The notes: generated by a model not told the origin, from the letters alone. A DNA stretch of 64,000 nt from Breviolum minutum Mf 1.05b.01 (GCA_000507305.1 DF240182.1:62001-126000), one strand, 5' to 3'. Shown: positions 46,103-57,974, counted from the first letter of the stretch. Numbers and translations: made by a program.

Positions 46103-46252
46103 GAGCTCTTGAACTCAGTGGCACCCGGCAGTGCTTCCCTCGCCACAGCTGCCGCCGCCCTGCCAGCGGCGGCTTTACCGCCAGTGGCGGTGCCACCAGC
46201 CGTGCCAGCAGTGTTGGGGAAACACAGTCATCATGTTGCAGTGGAGAAAAAG
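46103..46252 (+). CDS. Ala/Pro-rich exon, 50 codons
   Basis: Acceptor TGGTTCCAG, then ELLNSVAPGSASLATAAAAL, an Ala-Pro-Val run and LGKHSHHVAVEKK, then a GTAAAT donor, in phase 0. The composition suggests a flexible linker. It is a clear GC-rich island in AT-rich surroundings, so neighbouring frames are open as well. Confidence 0.45.
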
Positions 46253-46379
46253 GTAAATGCTTGGTGGAATGGTTTCATATATTATTTATATATATATATA
46301 TTATATATATTTTTTATTTACTATGGTTCATTGAATTATACATGCATGGTTGGTTGACGTTGATATGTGAGGAAGTAAA

Positions 46380-46380
46380 N
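46380..46380. other. Single ambiguous base (N)
   Basis: One N, next to a run of ACGATAAC-like short repeats (CGATAACAAAACGATAACGG) at about 46395-46425. Confidence 0.95.
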
Positions 46381-47315
46381 AACGTAACCCAAAACGATAA
46401 CAAAACGATAACGGAAACGATAAGGTTTTAGCAAAAAAAGTCCTCTTCTGCAAGACCTGCCCTCGGCACCTCTGAGCCGCGAAGCTGCCTTTGCCGCTGC
46501 CTCCTACTGCACCGCTGTCTCCTCCTGCTTTGCTGCCTCCTTCCCCTACTGATAATGTTACTGGCAATTGAGTTGGGCAGTGATGTCATGCAAAAGATTG
46601 TTTGCAATACTAAATCTATTATATTTGCTACTGTAATCACAATCCCCTGTAAAACGATAAGGAAGAAAAAAAACGATAACAGAAAAAAGGTCATGCAAAA
46701 GTTCTTGGAGTTTTTTTACCACCTCATGTATCAAAGATTACGTGGTTGGTGGATTTGCATTTGTTCTCTTACGTTGAGGGGGATGGTGCTAGTGTACCAT
46801 TCCTTGGATTTTGGCATCATCCGGGATTGAAAATCGCATCAGTAGCTCAGATGGTGTGGGTTGGCAGTGTACGGCCGCAACTGTAGTCGATCATCTATGT
46901 AGACAGCTGCGTTGAAGAAAGGCATAGGTTGGATATGTTAAAGGTGCACGAATCTGGGTTTATGAAATGATTGTGATATGTTTTTATAATGTTTTTTATC
47001 ATACACACATTTAGCTACACAACCGCATAATATGATCCTAAGGAGTCATGTCATACTTGTTTTGTCTCTAGAAGATGTGGCAATAATTTTCAAAAACATA
47101 TATACGTACATAGGTTCATATTCAAAGGTATTTGTATATATATATATATACATATATGATACTGTTGATGAAACAAATCCTGCAGGTAATTTATACTATT
47201 ATTTGCAAGGTTTTAAACATCCCTGAACAATCAACAGTTATAGTTTCCATGTGTCAAGGATTCAGAACGGATTTCTCAGGTTCAAAACGCTAGCTGTCTA
47301 ATGTCCAACCTGCAG

Positions 47316-47380
47316 CCTCGGTGGTAGGTCTCATGGGAATCCTAGAGCACCTCTCACCCCGAAAGTTTCCCCAGAAATAA
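47316..47380 (+). CDS. Candidate exon
   Basis: Acceptor CCAACCTGCAG, then SVVGLMGILEHLSPRKFPQK and TAA, or a GTTTCC donor six codons earlier. Compact and protein-like, but short. Confidence 0.4.
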
Positions 47381-47659
47381 GGCTTTGCTACTAAGCTAAG
47401 AGTCCAAAGCTATTTATAGTGAAGGTATCTTTGATGAGACTTAGGTCAAAAATTGTGATTTTTCCAACCAATCCAGTTTGTTTTCCTGTTTTCGTTCTCA
47501 CCTTTTCTCACTATTTTCGTTTAACAAAAAAATCCTTCCCGCAAACGGTGGATGGGTCCATCACCTCAGGCCCAATGCAGTCCCCGGTGCACCGGCAAGT
47601 TGGGGAGCCAAAGTGGAAGGTTGGGGAAAACTCCATGGTTTTTTCATGGATTTATTCAG

Positions 47660-47795
47660 GAAGATTTTTTGGAAGATGGATGTTTTAAATGTTCCGGAGG
47701 TCCAGTACATGCTTACTTTTTTAGTGAAATTTGATCAGTCATTCACCCAGAGAGTAGTGGAGATTGCTGCTTTGATGTCCCAGGAAGTTGGGATT
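47660..47795 (+). CDS. Part of the longest + strand open frame
   Basis: The frame is open from 47478 to 47996 (172 codons). The most protein-like portion is here: LNVPEVQYMLTFLVKFDQSF then TQRVVEIAALMSQEV. Downstream it runs into repeat sequence, and the opposite strand is open too. Treated as a possible exon only. Confidence 0.3.
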
Positions 47796-47976
47796 AATGA
47801 CTTAGTGACTGGGTATTTCACCCACTTCATTTCTGGGCTGTGCTTCACCGGCAAATCAGCACCAACCAGAGTCTTGGGCTTCATCCTGGGAGTACTTGAA
47901 CTAACCATTCCCATAGGATCCATGGGACTGGTATATTTATCTACATTTACCACAAAAATCAACCATTCATGTAATA

Positions 47977-48083
47977 TATACTCCCCGGAAAACTAACATG
48001 GAACCCAAAAATGGAGGTGTGGAAGATGTTTTTCCTTTTCAAACTTGTGATTTTCAGGTTCCATGTTAGTTTTCGGGAGTGTA
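47977..48083. repeat. Fold-back hairpin, family E/C hybrid
   Basis: Arms TATACTCCCCGGAAAACTAA and inverted TTAGTTTTCGGGAGTGTA with GGAACC/GGTTCC inside the arms. Family E relatives (TACACCCTGGA / TTCCATGTT) at 24390-24497, 42429-42540, 62754-62870 and 63515-63632, and reversed at about 27020-27125. Confidence 0.85.
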
Positions 48084-48653
48084 CATGGATCCTCAGGAAT
48101 TGGAACATCGTTTCGAAAGGGATTTGCTTCCAGGGAAAACTTCAGGCCTGGTTGATTGGTTGGAACATCTCAGGCCCTAGCAATCCATCTTCCAACAGTT
48201 GGAGTCCAAAACCTCAGATGTTTGGGACAAGGGAAAGGTAGGAGGACAAGGGAAAGGTGCCTCAGGATACCAAGGAAGTTTGGGTTTGGATTTGGAAGAA
48301 TATATATCGAAAAGGAATAAATTGCATAGTTACCCCCCAAGTCATACATATTTGATACAAAAAATGTGATTATCTGATTTGTTACTTTGGATACCCAGGA
48401 GATTTGATGTTCATTTGGACAAGAACATGTTGTTTTACCACAGGAATGGGTGTTTCTTAGGATTGGAGATAGCATCGACATACTTGGAATGAACTGTATG
48501 GTTAGATTGCTTTGTAAGTAGATCGCATTCCTCATATAAATAAATAGTATAAATACAATTTATATATACTATATATATATATATGTCCCTGGTATTCCCT
48601 AGTATTGGGGTCACTAGAACTCCGTTGCCTTCCTTTCAATGAACCATTTCCAG

Positions 48654-48806
48654 ATTTTTTGAGGTGGGTCCCTCATTTTGAGGCAATTTTGAGACATACA
48701 GATGTGAGGATGGAAGGATACACCAGGAAATACATGGAAAGATATCCACTGCCAGACCTCTTGGACCCCTTGATTGACTCCAAAATTCAATCACCCCACT
48801 CCTCAG
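48654..48806 (+). CDS. Candidate exon, 51 residues, unknown
   Basis: Acceptor CATTTCCAG, then FLRWVPHFEAILRHTDVRME, GYTRKYMERYPLPDLLDPLI and DSKIQSPHSS, then a TCAG/GTCTTT donor. The frame stays open a further 26 codons, so a later donor (GTAGGG at 48830) is possible. Strongly protein-like. No family recognised. Confidence 0.5.
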
Positions 48807-48905
48807 GTCTTTTTGGACAAGCTCGAGGGGTAGGGAGGCCCAATGAGGTTCAGCAAGAGTTTTATATTATTCAGCAAGCTTTTTAGGCTGGGTGCTTCTG
48901 CCCAG

Positions 48906-49169
48906 TGGTTGGAGGTATTGGCAAAGGCCCCACTTATTTCTCCTGAAGATGGAGGTGGAACTCTCCCAGCTGCCACAACCTTGCCCAGAGATGGTGCCGC
49001 CCGCACAGCCAACAGCCAGCAGATGGTCCAAACCTGCCACCATGTTTGGCCGTGGGCATTGTCACAATGCTGCTCAGCTGCAGCGGGATTTGTGGTTCAC
49101 CCACTGCGAGCAATTAGTGGAGAATGAGAAGCTCAAGACCTCTGAGATGGAAATGAGTCTGGAGACGAT
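48906..49169 (+). CDS. Candidate long exon, frame unresolved in its 5' half
   Basis: Acceptor CTTCTGCCCAG and a consensus GTATGT donor. One frame starts WLEVLAKAPLISPEDGGGTL and stops at 49127. The other runs the full length through QLQRDLWFTHCEQLVENEKL to a helical SEMEMSLET. Only the second reaches the donor, and it joins in phase to 49205. Confidence 0.45.
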
Positions 49170-49204
49170 GTATGTGCAATATATTTGGGCAGTTGCAATT
49201 TCAG

Positions 49205-49247
49205 CTGCGTCAAACAGAAGCGGCAGCAGAATAGCAGGAAGAACTAA
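49205..49247 (+). CDS. Candidate terminal exon
   Basis: Acceptor GCAATTTCAG. Joined to 49169 it adds ICVKQKRQQNSRKN and TAA, a basic coil-like end. The intron would be only 35 nt, unusually short, which weakens the call. Confidence 0.25.
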
Positions 49248-49934
49248 GCAATTTGAGTGTTTTTTGTTTGGTGGGCCACTTTACGTTGTAACACAGCTAC
49301 ATGTTTTTTGTTGGATGAGTTTGATGCCATGACGGTCACGTGACTTGCAGGTTTTTCCCCAATGAGTTGGGACGGCATTTTGATCCCGTGGAAATGACGT
49401 CGTTTTTTTGGGGACAGTACATGGGAAGTATCACGCCCGTATCGCGCTGAATTTCAACCCAAGATGGCGTTGTTTTTTGTCCAACTGCAGTTGTTTTGAA
49501 CAAAGTTTCATCTTGTGAAACATCATCTCAACTGGTCGCATCGAATCCAACAAGGGGTATATCTGGACCATTTCAAAGACACACAACATGAGGGGCCTTG
49601 GGTTGCTTGAAGTGAACCTCCATCAATTTGATGTTTGATGGCAATTTTTACGACCGGATGGACTTGGATGATCATCCGACCGGAAGTAATTGTAGTGATT
49701 TGGGGGTTTTGAATTTTGATTCCTCTCATGTTCAATAGAAAATACAGCACTAGATTCATGGTTCAGCTCTCGTTTGATTCTTGTGTTCTAGGACCTGATG
49801 TTTTTTCCCATAAAATCACTTGGATAAAGACAGCCAACTTGAAGGAGTGAATATCACCAATTCATATATTATACAGAAAATAGGTTAAAAGAAAGCACAC
49901 ACCTTTTCTCACTGTTCTCACCTTTCCGTGACAG

Positions 49935-50090
49935 CTTTGCCCCATCATCCCTACGCTTTCTCAGGATGCGGGCATTTGGGAGAAAGATCTCAACCGCTTG
50001 GGGAGTGAGATGAGTTGGGAGCCCACAGCTTTGGGGGCCTTCAGGCATCGAATCCTAAAGGGGTTTGTGGATAGGCATCCTCTATTATAA
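49935..50090 (+). CDS. Candidate terminal exon, 51 residues, unknown
   Basis: One of the strongest acceptors in the window (long C/T tract, GTGACAG). The frame reads LCPIIPTLSQDAGIWEKDLN, RLGSEMSWEPTALGAFRHRI and LKGFVDRHPLL before TAA. Codon composition and Trp content are protein-like. A donor near 50060 is not required. Confidence 0.5.
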   Translation, partial: LCPIIPTLSQDAGIWEKDLNRLGSEMSWEPTALGAFRHRILKGFVDRHPLL

Positions 50091-50186
50091 ATCCACCATT
50101 ATGAAGAGGGCAGCCAAATATCCTTAGGATTGAAAATTCTCAGTCTTTATTGGAGGGGTGTATCAGATTCCACCAAGTATAAACTT

Positions 50187-50202
50187 GTGTGTGTGTGTGT
50201 GT
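50187..50202 (+). repeat. (GT)n microsatellite
   Basis: Eight GT units. Confidence 0.95.
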
Positions 50203-50209
50203 TTTTGTT

Positions 50210-50640
50210 GGTGATTTTTTTGGAAAAACAGATCCCACTATGGGGGGGCGTATCCCTCAGCATTTTTCACCACCCGTTTGGGGGGAATCGAAGTCAGTGA
50301 ACTCCTTCACGGGTTGGGTTTTTTCAAAAAGGCCGGCGGCTTGGGGGCAAAAAAACATCATCACATCCACCTGATTATTTTCGCCATGTAAACAACGTAT
50401 CCCCCAAGTTTGAGGGTGAAAAAGGGTTGAGGATGCTTGGGGCCGATTTTTCCCTTCAAAGTGGCCGTTTTTGTGGGTGTAAAAAACATGTTTTTTAAGT
50501 GGAAATTTGTCCAGTGTTTTTCCCGGAAAAAATGAAGCCCACACAAACTTCACCAACATTTTAAGATGGCATAAACGGCGGTGAAAACGACACTTTTGGT
50601 TGGTGCTAACGGTTGGAGTATACATCCATTTGCTTCTTCA
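50210..50640. other. Unusual homopolymer-rich stretch
   Basis: Many runs of 5-8 identical bases (TTTTTTT, GGGGGGG, AAAAAAA). A 122-codon - strand frame is open here but has no splice or start support. Not called as a gene. Confidence 0.4.
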
Positions 50641-50800
50641 CATCATATTCATACAAAAAAAGCCCCAAAACATCCAAAAACACCTGATGAGAAGGTAGTT
50701 GGACCTTGCCAAAAATAGACCTAGAAACACCAAACCTCAGGAGGTAAGACCGGATGATTTGGGGATCCCTGGGGTAGACTACAAAAGTCCAACGACACCG
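50640..50800 (-). repeat. Interspersed segment shared with 60340-60480
   Basis: Read on the - strand it matches the + strand at about 60355-60465: ACCTCCTGAG, then TAGGTCTATTTT, then GGTCCAACTA, then TCAGGTGTTT in the same order and spacing. Not one of the short fold-back families. Confidence 0.65.
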
Positions 50801-50883
50801 ACACATCGCATCTAATTGTCCATAGGTCAGGGCCTTCCAGGAATTGAAAGTGCGGCTTCCCAGGGTGGTCGTTTCGTTTGGTG

Positions 50884-51017
50884 ATGGTAAGTGGTTGTAG
50901 TGGTTGTGGTTGTGGTTGTTGTTGTAGTGGTTGTAGTGGTTGTGGTTGTGGTGGTTGTGGTTGTGGTTGTGGTTGTGGTTGTTGTGGTTGTTGTGGTTGT
51001 TGTGGTTGTTGTTGTGG

Positions 51018-51057
<40 letters not shown>

Positions 51058-51113
51058 GGTTGTGGTGGTTGTGGTTGTTGTGGTTGTTGTGGTTGTTGTG
51101 GTTGTTGTTGTGG

Positions 51114-51156
<43 letters not shown>

Positions 51157-51180
51157 GGTTGTGGTTGTGGTTGTGGTCGT
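50884..51180 (+). repeat. GTT/GTGG minisatellite, about 300 bp
   Basis: Mixed GTTGTG, GTT and GTGGTT units. The - strand frame (50606-51316) is open through the array and encodes long His/Asn runs flanked by unrelated sequence; the + frames give poly-Val, poly-Leu/Trp and poly-Cys/Gly. Judged a satellite, not a gene. Confidence 0.9.
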
Positions 51181-52102
51181 GGCCGTTTTGTGGTTTCTTC
51201 AAGAAAGTTTGGCTTTTTTGGTCCCCCTTGTGTCTAGATAGTTCCATTTTTGGAGCTCCCAAATGATGGCCGCGCACCAAACGGTGGCACCAAACATGAT
51301 ACTGAAGGGATTTCACAGGAATCCTCCAAAAATATGGTCCATCAAAAAATCTGAGAAAGGATTACCCTCTGATAAACTATATAACATAGCAATGGAAAAC
51401 CCACCATGTTTAATAGGAGATACATCTTCAAATGGTGGATTTCCCATTGCCATGTTAGATTACCGGAGTGTAGTTCCACCAATTGCGATGACTTTGATCA
51501 GGTTGGCAGGCTAGGTTTCAAATTGTTGAATGGATGTGTTTTAATCATTGAAATACCGTAGTAAGGGTTGATATACTACGGATTTAACCATGAACTCCAG
51601 GATGTTTTTTTGTCAAAAGGAAGGGGGACTACTTTTCTTGGTGAGATCATAGCAAACTAAAGGTATCCCCCAAATGTCAACCCCCTGAGGATATAAGGCC
51701 TTATTAACTTATTAAGGGATAAGAACCACCAGGATCCCTTAAGGGTCCATTCATAAGGCCTTAGTGGGGGGGTGTTGCATTGGGAGGGGGCCTTTGAATT
51801 CCCATGATAAGAATGTTGTTGTGTAAAAGTCGAGGGGGCTTCAAACTGGTTGACTGGCTTGAGCCGGAGCACAGGTTTGTCGATTGTTTCAGGTTCCCTT
51901 TTTGTCGGTTCATGGTTTGTTGTTGTTGGTATCTAAGATGGCATAAGAGACTGTATCAAGAACACGCATGTATTGTACATTATGTATTTGTGTATTGCAA
52001 ATGGGTAACTGCGGTTATAACCCTACTTATAGGGTTTTTTAGGGGCCCATCTTGTACTAAGGGCCAGCCAGATTCGGGGAAAAAAAATCACCTTTTTCTC
52101 AG

Positions 52103-52204
52103 CATCTCTTCCGCGAAATCAAACTGCTCGAAGGTGAAATCCGACGAGATGTCTACTATGTCATGCCCGTCATGTTGTTTTCGAAAACCGGAAAACCAAT
52201 GATA
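52103..52204 (+). CDS. Candidate exon, 34 codons, well supported
   Basis: Acceptor CTTTTTCTCAG and donor ATA/GTAATG, phase 0 at both ends. The frame reads HLFREIKLLEGEIRRDVYYV then MPVMLFSKTGKPMI. It stays open past the donor to TGA at 52268. Alternation of charged and hydrophobic residues is convincing. No family recognised. Confidence 0.5.
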
Positions 52205-52984
52205 GTAATGGAGTTCAGCAACACCTATGATATAGATTCCAATTATATCAATGGAAATCCCAATGCTTGAGTGTGTTTTTCTGAAAGCAAGGAGTAGAAA
52301 AACTTGTCTGTGGCTCCACCTGAAAGTAGTTGACTTTACAGGTGGGGCCATCCTCTGAACATTCTAAGGTTTTTCCCATCACACCCTCGGATACCACCCA
52401 CTTTTCCCATTAAACCATGTTAGATCCTTTCTAAAAAATAGTTTTATTAAGTAGGACGTGTGGGTTGTATTTGGGGGGTGGGATGGAAAAAAACGCTTAG
52501 AAACATGACCTTGAAACTTAGACTTCAGATATGGTTGGTGTTCTCATTTGTTGGTATATTTTTTGGAGCCTTCAGATTCACAACTTAAACGGAAAGAAAG
52601 GCAGAGCAGCCGGAGCAGGTTATATGGTTTCAACCCCTGGGATTCGTTGATTTTGGAATCAAAAAAGTCAGAAAATTGTAAGCAGATGTCCTGAGTCAGT
52701 GGGCTAAATACCCTCCCTGAAACTAACAGCACAAGTTCTGAACATGGATGGTTGGAAGATGATCCTTTCATCTTTTCGGATCTCCCATTTTCAGGGGCAA
52801 ACTGTTAGTTTTACGGCGTGTAGCTAGAAAAACATGACTGAATTCATGACTGCAGTTTTTGGGATGACATGACTGAGGCTTCAAAATGACCCAACGTGAC
52901 AGGGGGAATTTGGACCAGTTTCTGTGGAGGAGGAATTGTCATAAGTCATTTTGAGAGTGCTTAGGAATACTGTAGTGGTATTGT

Positions 52985-53060
52985 AATACCAAACCAGCTA
53001 CTGTACCAACTACGGTACCAACTATTATACCAACTACTGTACCAATTATTACCGATTACC
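52985..53060 (+). repeat. Minisatellite with TACCAACTACTG-like unit
   Basis: About five copies of a 13-16 bp unit (TACCAACTACTG, TACCAACTACGG, TACCAACTATTA). Confidence 0.85.
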
Positions 53061-53822
53061 AACATCTGCACCGTACACGCGGAGAATCCAGTTAACCACA
53101 CTGGGAAATATAAAAACCCGTCGTAACTAACGGACAAATGGACAAACAACTTATATAGCTCAACTGAGCAATCTAAAATATCTCGGTTTCTTTGGGTTAT
53201 ACGAGGGATGACAGTCAAGTGCACAGCCCCTTCAAAGGTAAATAGGACCATAGAGAGCATTAGAGAGCAACAAGTTGGTAAGCTTAGATTCACATGAAAA
53301 TAGTATGTAACAGTGTAAGCAATGCCGTCCCGGTCAGATAACCTCTTGATACTTACTTGGAGGGTTTCCTTTTCAATTCATCTTCACTTTGGGGTGATAG
53401 CCAGGGTTACCCAAATAAAAGCAATACTTTGATCTTTTGGGGCATGCCTAAAGAGTGCAGGAAGATAACCATCACTACTTTACTAACTAAGGGATCTTTA
53501 TTTACCTTCACTATCCACTGTCACCATGTTTGAGCAGGACCCCATGGATATTGATCAATTCGAGGAACAGAAGTTCCTTAGATGATGGAGTTTTTCAGCC
53601 ACCTATGTTTCAACAACCATCGATGCAATACATCAAAACAATCTTGATGTGAAATCACCTGAAACCTTGGTGGTGGTTTCAAATATGTTTTACTTTCACC
53701 CCTAGTTGGGGAAAATTATCCAATTTGACTAGTATTTTTCAAACAAAGGGGTTGAAACCACCAACTAGTTCTACATGTTTTCTACCACTTGAGCCATATG
53801 TGTTCACACAAAATGGAACCAG

Positions 53823-53950
53823 GAACATGACATTCTTTGTCGCTTTTCGACAAATCGCCAGGCCGAACACTTGGGCACCTTCGGCAGTGCTCAAAGCCTT
53901 CTGCGAGGCGAATGTCTCGGGGAGGTTCACAGGAGACTCAGCCAATGGCT
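53823..53950 (+). CDS. Candidate exon, frame unresolved
   Basis: GC-rich block after AACCAG. One frame reads EHDILCRFSTNRQAEHLGTF; another reads RPNTWAPSAVLKAFCEANVS. The opposite strand is also open. Probably coding, but the frame cannot be chosen from sequence alone. Confidence 0.35.
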
Positions 53951-54773
53951 AACCTTCAACATTTTGGAGATTGATTGGGGATCAAACATAATCATCATAA
54001 AGATGTAGGTAAATAATACACTTTCAATACACCATTTAACATGACAATCAACCATTCATGTAGGTAAATATACGTACCAGATGTACCAGTCCCATGGATC
54101 TTATGTGTACTTTCATAGGAAAAATAAAGTTGGTCCGCTTTTATTTTTCATGGTCCCCAATGGCTCAGATAAGATGATGTGTTAACATTAACCTTCAACT
54201 GCAACTGCTTCTTGACAAAGCCCCTTTGTGTTGATGGTGAGTTCTTTAATAAAAACAAAGACCTTTAGGGTTTGGGACCCAAAATTTGCCTAGTTTTCAG
54301 GGGCCCACTCATTTTGACATCCAACAAAAGCAACCTGCCATGTTTTTTTGCAAGAAAAATCTGAAAACGTTCAAAAGGTGTCAAGGTGTCAATCTTCAAT
54401 GTGAAGTTGTCCGGCCTCAAAAATCATACATTTGAAAAAAGGAACTGTGATGTACTTTCATGTTGGAACCTCACAAGAAAAGTTGGTGATTTTGCAAGAG
54501 GAAATTTGTTGTGATCCTATTAAGTTCGCGGCTTCTTGTCTTGCTTTTGTTGATACAAAAAGATGTATATACATAAATGTTTGAGCAGCTTGCGAGTTGA
54601 GCCCTAGTCAGTGAACCATGTAAAGTATATCAATATGCTTTCTTAAGTAAATTGAAACAATACAAGATTTATTGTATGCATACTTCCGTCATAATTTGAG
54701 CCTTTTTTGTAAACAAGTTTTTCCAGATGGGGGCCAGGGTGACTCCCTTGGGGAATTCTGACTGTCCCCAGTC

Positions 54774-54830
54774 TTGGTCATCTTGGCGATCATTTACCTC
54801 TTGGTTGGCTCCTTCATCAAGTGAGCCCAT
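54774..54830 (+). CDS. Possible terminal exon encoding a membrane segment
   Basis: After CTGTCCCCAG one frame reads LVILAIIYLLVGSFIK and TGA, a tail-anchor-like hydrophobic end. A different frame (PQSWSSWRSFTSWLAPSSSE) is open over the same bases, so confidence is low. Confidence 0.25.
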
Positions 54831-55982
54831 GAGTTCGTCCGTCGGAAAAGCTTTGAGTTTTTAAGCGAAAAAAACCTACAGTAATGGCACCCACCCCTCT
54901 CAGTTGTAAGGACTATATGCTGTATAGCTTGGGTTATCTACGGGTAACAAGGACATTTTGCCAGTTTACACTTGGGATGCATTACTGTAATTTGAATGAA
55001 AGTCTCCTGGTGACGTTTGCATCCTGGGAAGGGGGCACCGATCCCAAATGACAGTGGCTTGAGGCCCCAAGCATTTTGCTTCTTTCTTTGAAATGGAAGG
55101 ATCATCTATGAAGTTATTTACTGCTGGGGAATGATTACCTAGCCTACTCTAAACGTTTTCAGATAGGTAGTTGCAACCACCAATAAGCAGTGATGCAATC
55201 TTGTGAAATGCCCAACCAAGGATGCAATTTTGGCCAGTTCAGGGATTTTTTGGCATTCCGCCCATGGCTTGACATTGGTAGATCTTCATGAAACTCCATA
55301 AATGAGAAGTCATATAGAGATGGCCCTGGTCGGTGGAAGTGTATGGGGATTCAAAGATTTTATTACAGTTGTTTTTTTCATGATGAAATCGCCCAGTTTG
55401 GGGAATCGCATCATAAATTATCGATATCACAATTTCATGGAATTTCGGGATGTTCCATGTTTTTTCTGTAACTCAAATGAATGGAAACCTTGAAAACCCC
55501 AACTGCTAAGTGGCTAGCGATGAAGGATCACTCAACTTATCCATGGTCATCCCAGTGGTTGGAGTCTGCTGAACTCCTAAATGCAGGTTGATGGGAGATT
55601 TGTTGAATCCAAATATAAGGTGTGGGGCCCTACCTATGACCCATTTATAACTGGTGGGGGCCCATCTTGTATGACTCCATTTGTTTTTGCTGGTCCTAAT
55701 ATACATGTTAACAATTTCAAAGCGGCTATCCGCTCATGATGTTCATCTAATTTCTAACTCATCCAACAATCTAAGATCTTGCGTGTTCTTTGCTTAATAT
55801 CCTATGCCTTGGGCCTTTCTTGATCTCATAATTGTAATTGTATCATAAATTTTATGGCTGGTCAGTCAACCTACCCGCCCCCCCAAACCCACCTACAAGT
55901 AAGAAATAAGGTTTAAGAAGGCCTTATTAAGGGATTCTGGGGGAAGGGGTAGGTTGACTAGCCATTGGTAATGGTATCACAG

Positions 55983-56084
55983 GAAACTACCCTTCCGAAA
56001 ACCACAACATGTTCCCCAGTTCCAAAGGCATCCACTTTGAAGATTTGTTCCCTTTTGAAAGGTACCAACTTATGGGGGCCACCG
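55983..56084 (+). CDS. Candidate exon with strong donor
   Basis: Acceptor TATCACAG, then NYPSENHNMFPSSKGIHFED and LFPFERYQLMGAT, then ACCG/GTGAGA. Composition is good. The only nearby phase-compatible acceptor is 30 nt further on (GCCTTCAG at 56114), which would give GCGGARPGWGESRQIEKKSE and a stop. Confidence 0.4.
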
Positions 56085-56190
56085 GTGAGAGATCCTAGGG
56101 GATGGTGCCTTCAGGTTGCGGTGGGGCAAGACCTGGCTGGGGTGAAAGCAGACAGATTGAAAAAAAGTCAGAAGATACCTGGATTATCTG

Positions 56191-56640
56191 AAAAGATATA
56201 TATATATATAGAGATGTTTGAAGTTTGTGTTTAAAAAACATGTGGAATTGAGCGTTGCACATATTAGAAGGACAAATGCATGTTTATATCTATACATATA
56301 TGCAGATTGACATAAATGCATACATTGGGCATACATATCTCATCGTTGTTGATGATATATGATTTGCTCCAATTTGTTCCAGGCTAAAACCTCAAAACGG
56401 GACTAGGAACTACTCGTGTAAAGCCAGGAAGAGTGGTTAAGAGTACATCAGATACCTGATGGCAAACCTTCCTTGTTGTTTGGTAGCTACAGCGCTGAGC
56501 AAAATCCTGAACATTTAACAGGATCAAAGAGTGCAAGAGCATGAAAATTTTCAGTGATTTTTGAACTACTGTCACCTTGAGCATGTTTGTTTTGTTCCAT
56601 GTTTTTTTCAACATGTAGCTAGTTAACGTATCGCTTTTTC
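56191..56640. other. No gene seen
   Basis: TATATA run at about 56197-56212, then unremarkable sequence up to the acceptor at 56651. A - strand frame at 56384-56740 has no splice support. Confidence 0.4.
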
Positions 56641-56651
56641 TCACCCAACAG

Positions 56652-56764
56652 AAATGGAATCCACGCATGTCCTCCTTCCAACCATTACCTTGGTGTTTTT
56701 TGTTTCGGCACCGGCACCGGTTCCCACACCGAGGAATCAATGCAATTCCTCATGTTGGCTTTTG
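56652..56764 (+). CDS. Candidate exon, Gly/Thr-rich motif, unknown
   Basis: Acceptor TCACCCAACAG, then NGIHACPPSNHYLGVFCFGT and GTGSHTEESMQFLMLAF, then a TTTTG/GTTAGA donor. GTGTGSH is a short glycine-rich turn but not a recognised nucleotide-binding signature. Two other frames are open as well. Confidence 0.4.
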
Positions 56765-56999
56765 GTTAGAGCGCCTTGGTCCAAATAGATGGGAGCTGGA
56801 GGTGATGTCACTGGTGATGGTGTTGTTTTTTGCTGTTTTTGTTTTTTGTAAAAAAGAACATGGTGTTACAATATGGTCTTACATGAAGTGGTCATGATAG
56901 ATTTTACGAGATGTCATGATGCAATATGATGCAGCTTTGTTGATTTTATCTTTTAAGAAATGAATGAAACCATAGTTACCCATAGGAATTTTGGTTGTT

Positions 57000-57970
57000 C
57001 TCTTGAAATGGTGGTCAAATTATAATGCGCAAAATGAAGGCCACATAAGTATAGGATTCCTGGGCCCGAAACGCATCATCCAACTCATCCAAAACCAAAC
57101 TTCTTTTGGGTGGGATATATAGTGTTTTTTTTTAACCTATGAAATTACACATCCTTTCGAGATGTATTGACAGTATCGCACATCGGAAATTTGGTGGAAA
57201 ATTCGGAAGGATATTTTGGGAGGAAAGGTGGGACATTTTTGGGGCTCCGACTGTGGGAAGTTAACCTTCCTTCTTCGACTGACTTTTTTAAATGTTTTGG
57301 ATAGAAGCTTCACAAAAAATAAACATTTGCGATGGTAGATGTAGGCTTCTGCCGGGGGTAGGTTGTTGCTTTGTGATGTTTTTTGGGCAAGAGGTCTTGC
57401 TACGCTTACATGGCCCCTTGCTGACGACGCCATCATTTTTTGCGGGGGGGTATTTTTTGTCTAACAAAAATCCATAATGTGTGTGCGTGCAAGATGGGCC
57501 CCTACCAGTAGATTACCACCACCATAAATGGCTATATATATATATATATGGGTAGCGAGGGTTATAACCCTGCTGATAGAAAAAATTCACACCATTTCCA
57601 ACTGGTTTTTGGGGTCCCTCTTGTGGATTTTGTTCATGTTTGCACCAGCCTTATGGGCTCAGGTATCCACAACTGGTGATGGATGGCGTAGCATATTCTA
57701 AGATCCTTTTAGGCTGGCTGGGTGCTGACATGGCGTGAGATGAAAAAAGAAACACCTGGCTGTTCTTGATCTAAACAGGTTGGTTCATTCCTCGCACTTG
57801 TCAGGTATTTCCCTTGTTTTGCTAACATTTTGTCATGGCATTGGAGTTGAGTTTCAAGTTTTGAGGTAGAACATAGTAAATGGCAAGGTGTTTCGTGAGG
57901 CTGATTTACCTTGAGATCCTTTTATTGGAATGGAATGGCCAGGATTTTCTTCTGCTTCATCAAACAACTG
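57000..57970. other. Largely non-coding
   Basis: Contains a family G block (CCTACCAG, GGTTATAACCC, GGGG-CCC) at about 57495-57625 and weak frames on both strands near 57340-57475 (for example ARGLATLTWPLADDAIIFCG). None is supported by paired splice sites. Confidence 0.4.
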
Positions 57971-57974
57971 TTAG

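Noticed and set aside
46845..46920. tRNA-like start (GTAGCTCAGATGGT)
   Set aside because: No T-arm (GGTTCGAxTCC) and no acceptor stem pairing at the expected distance.
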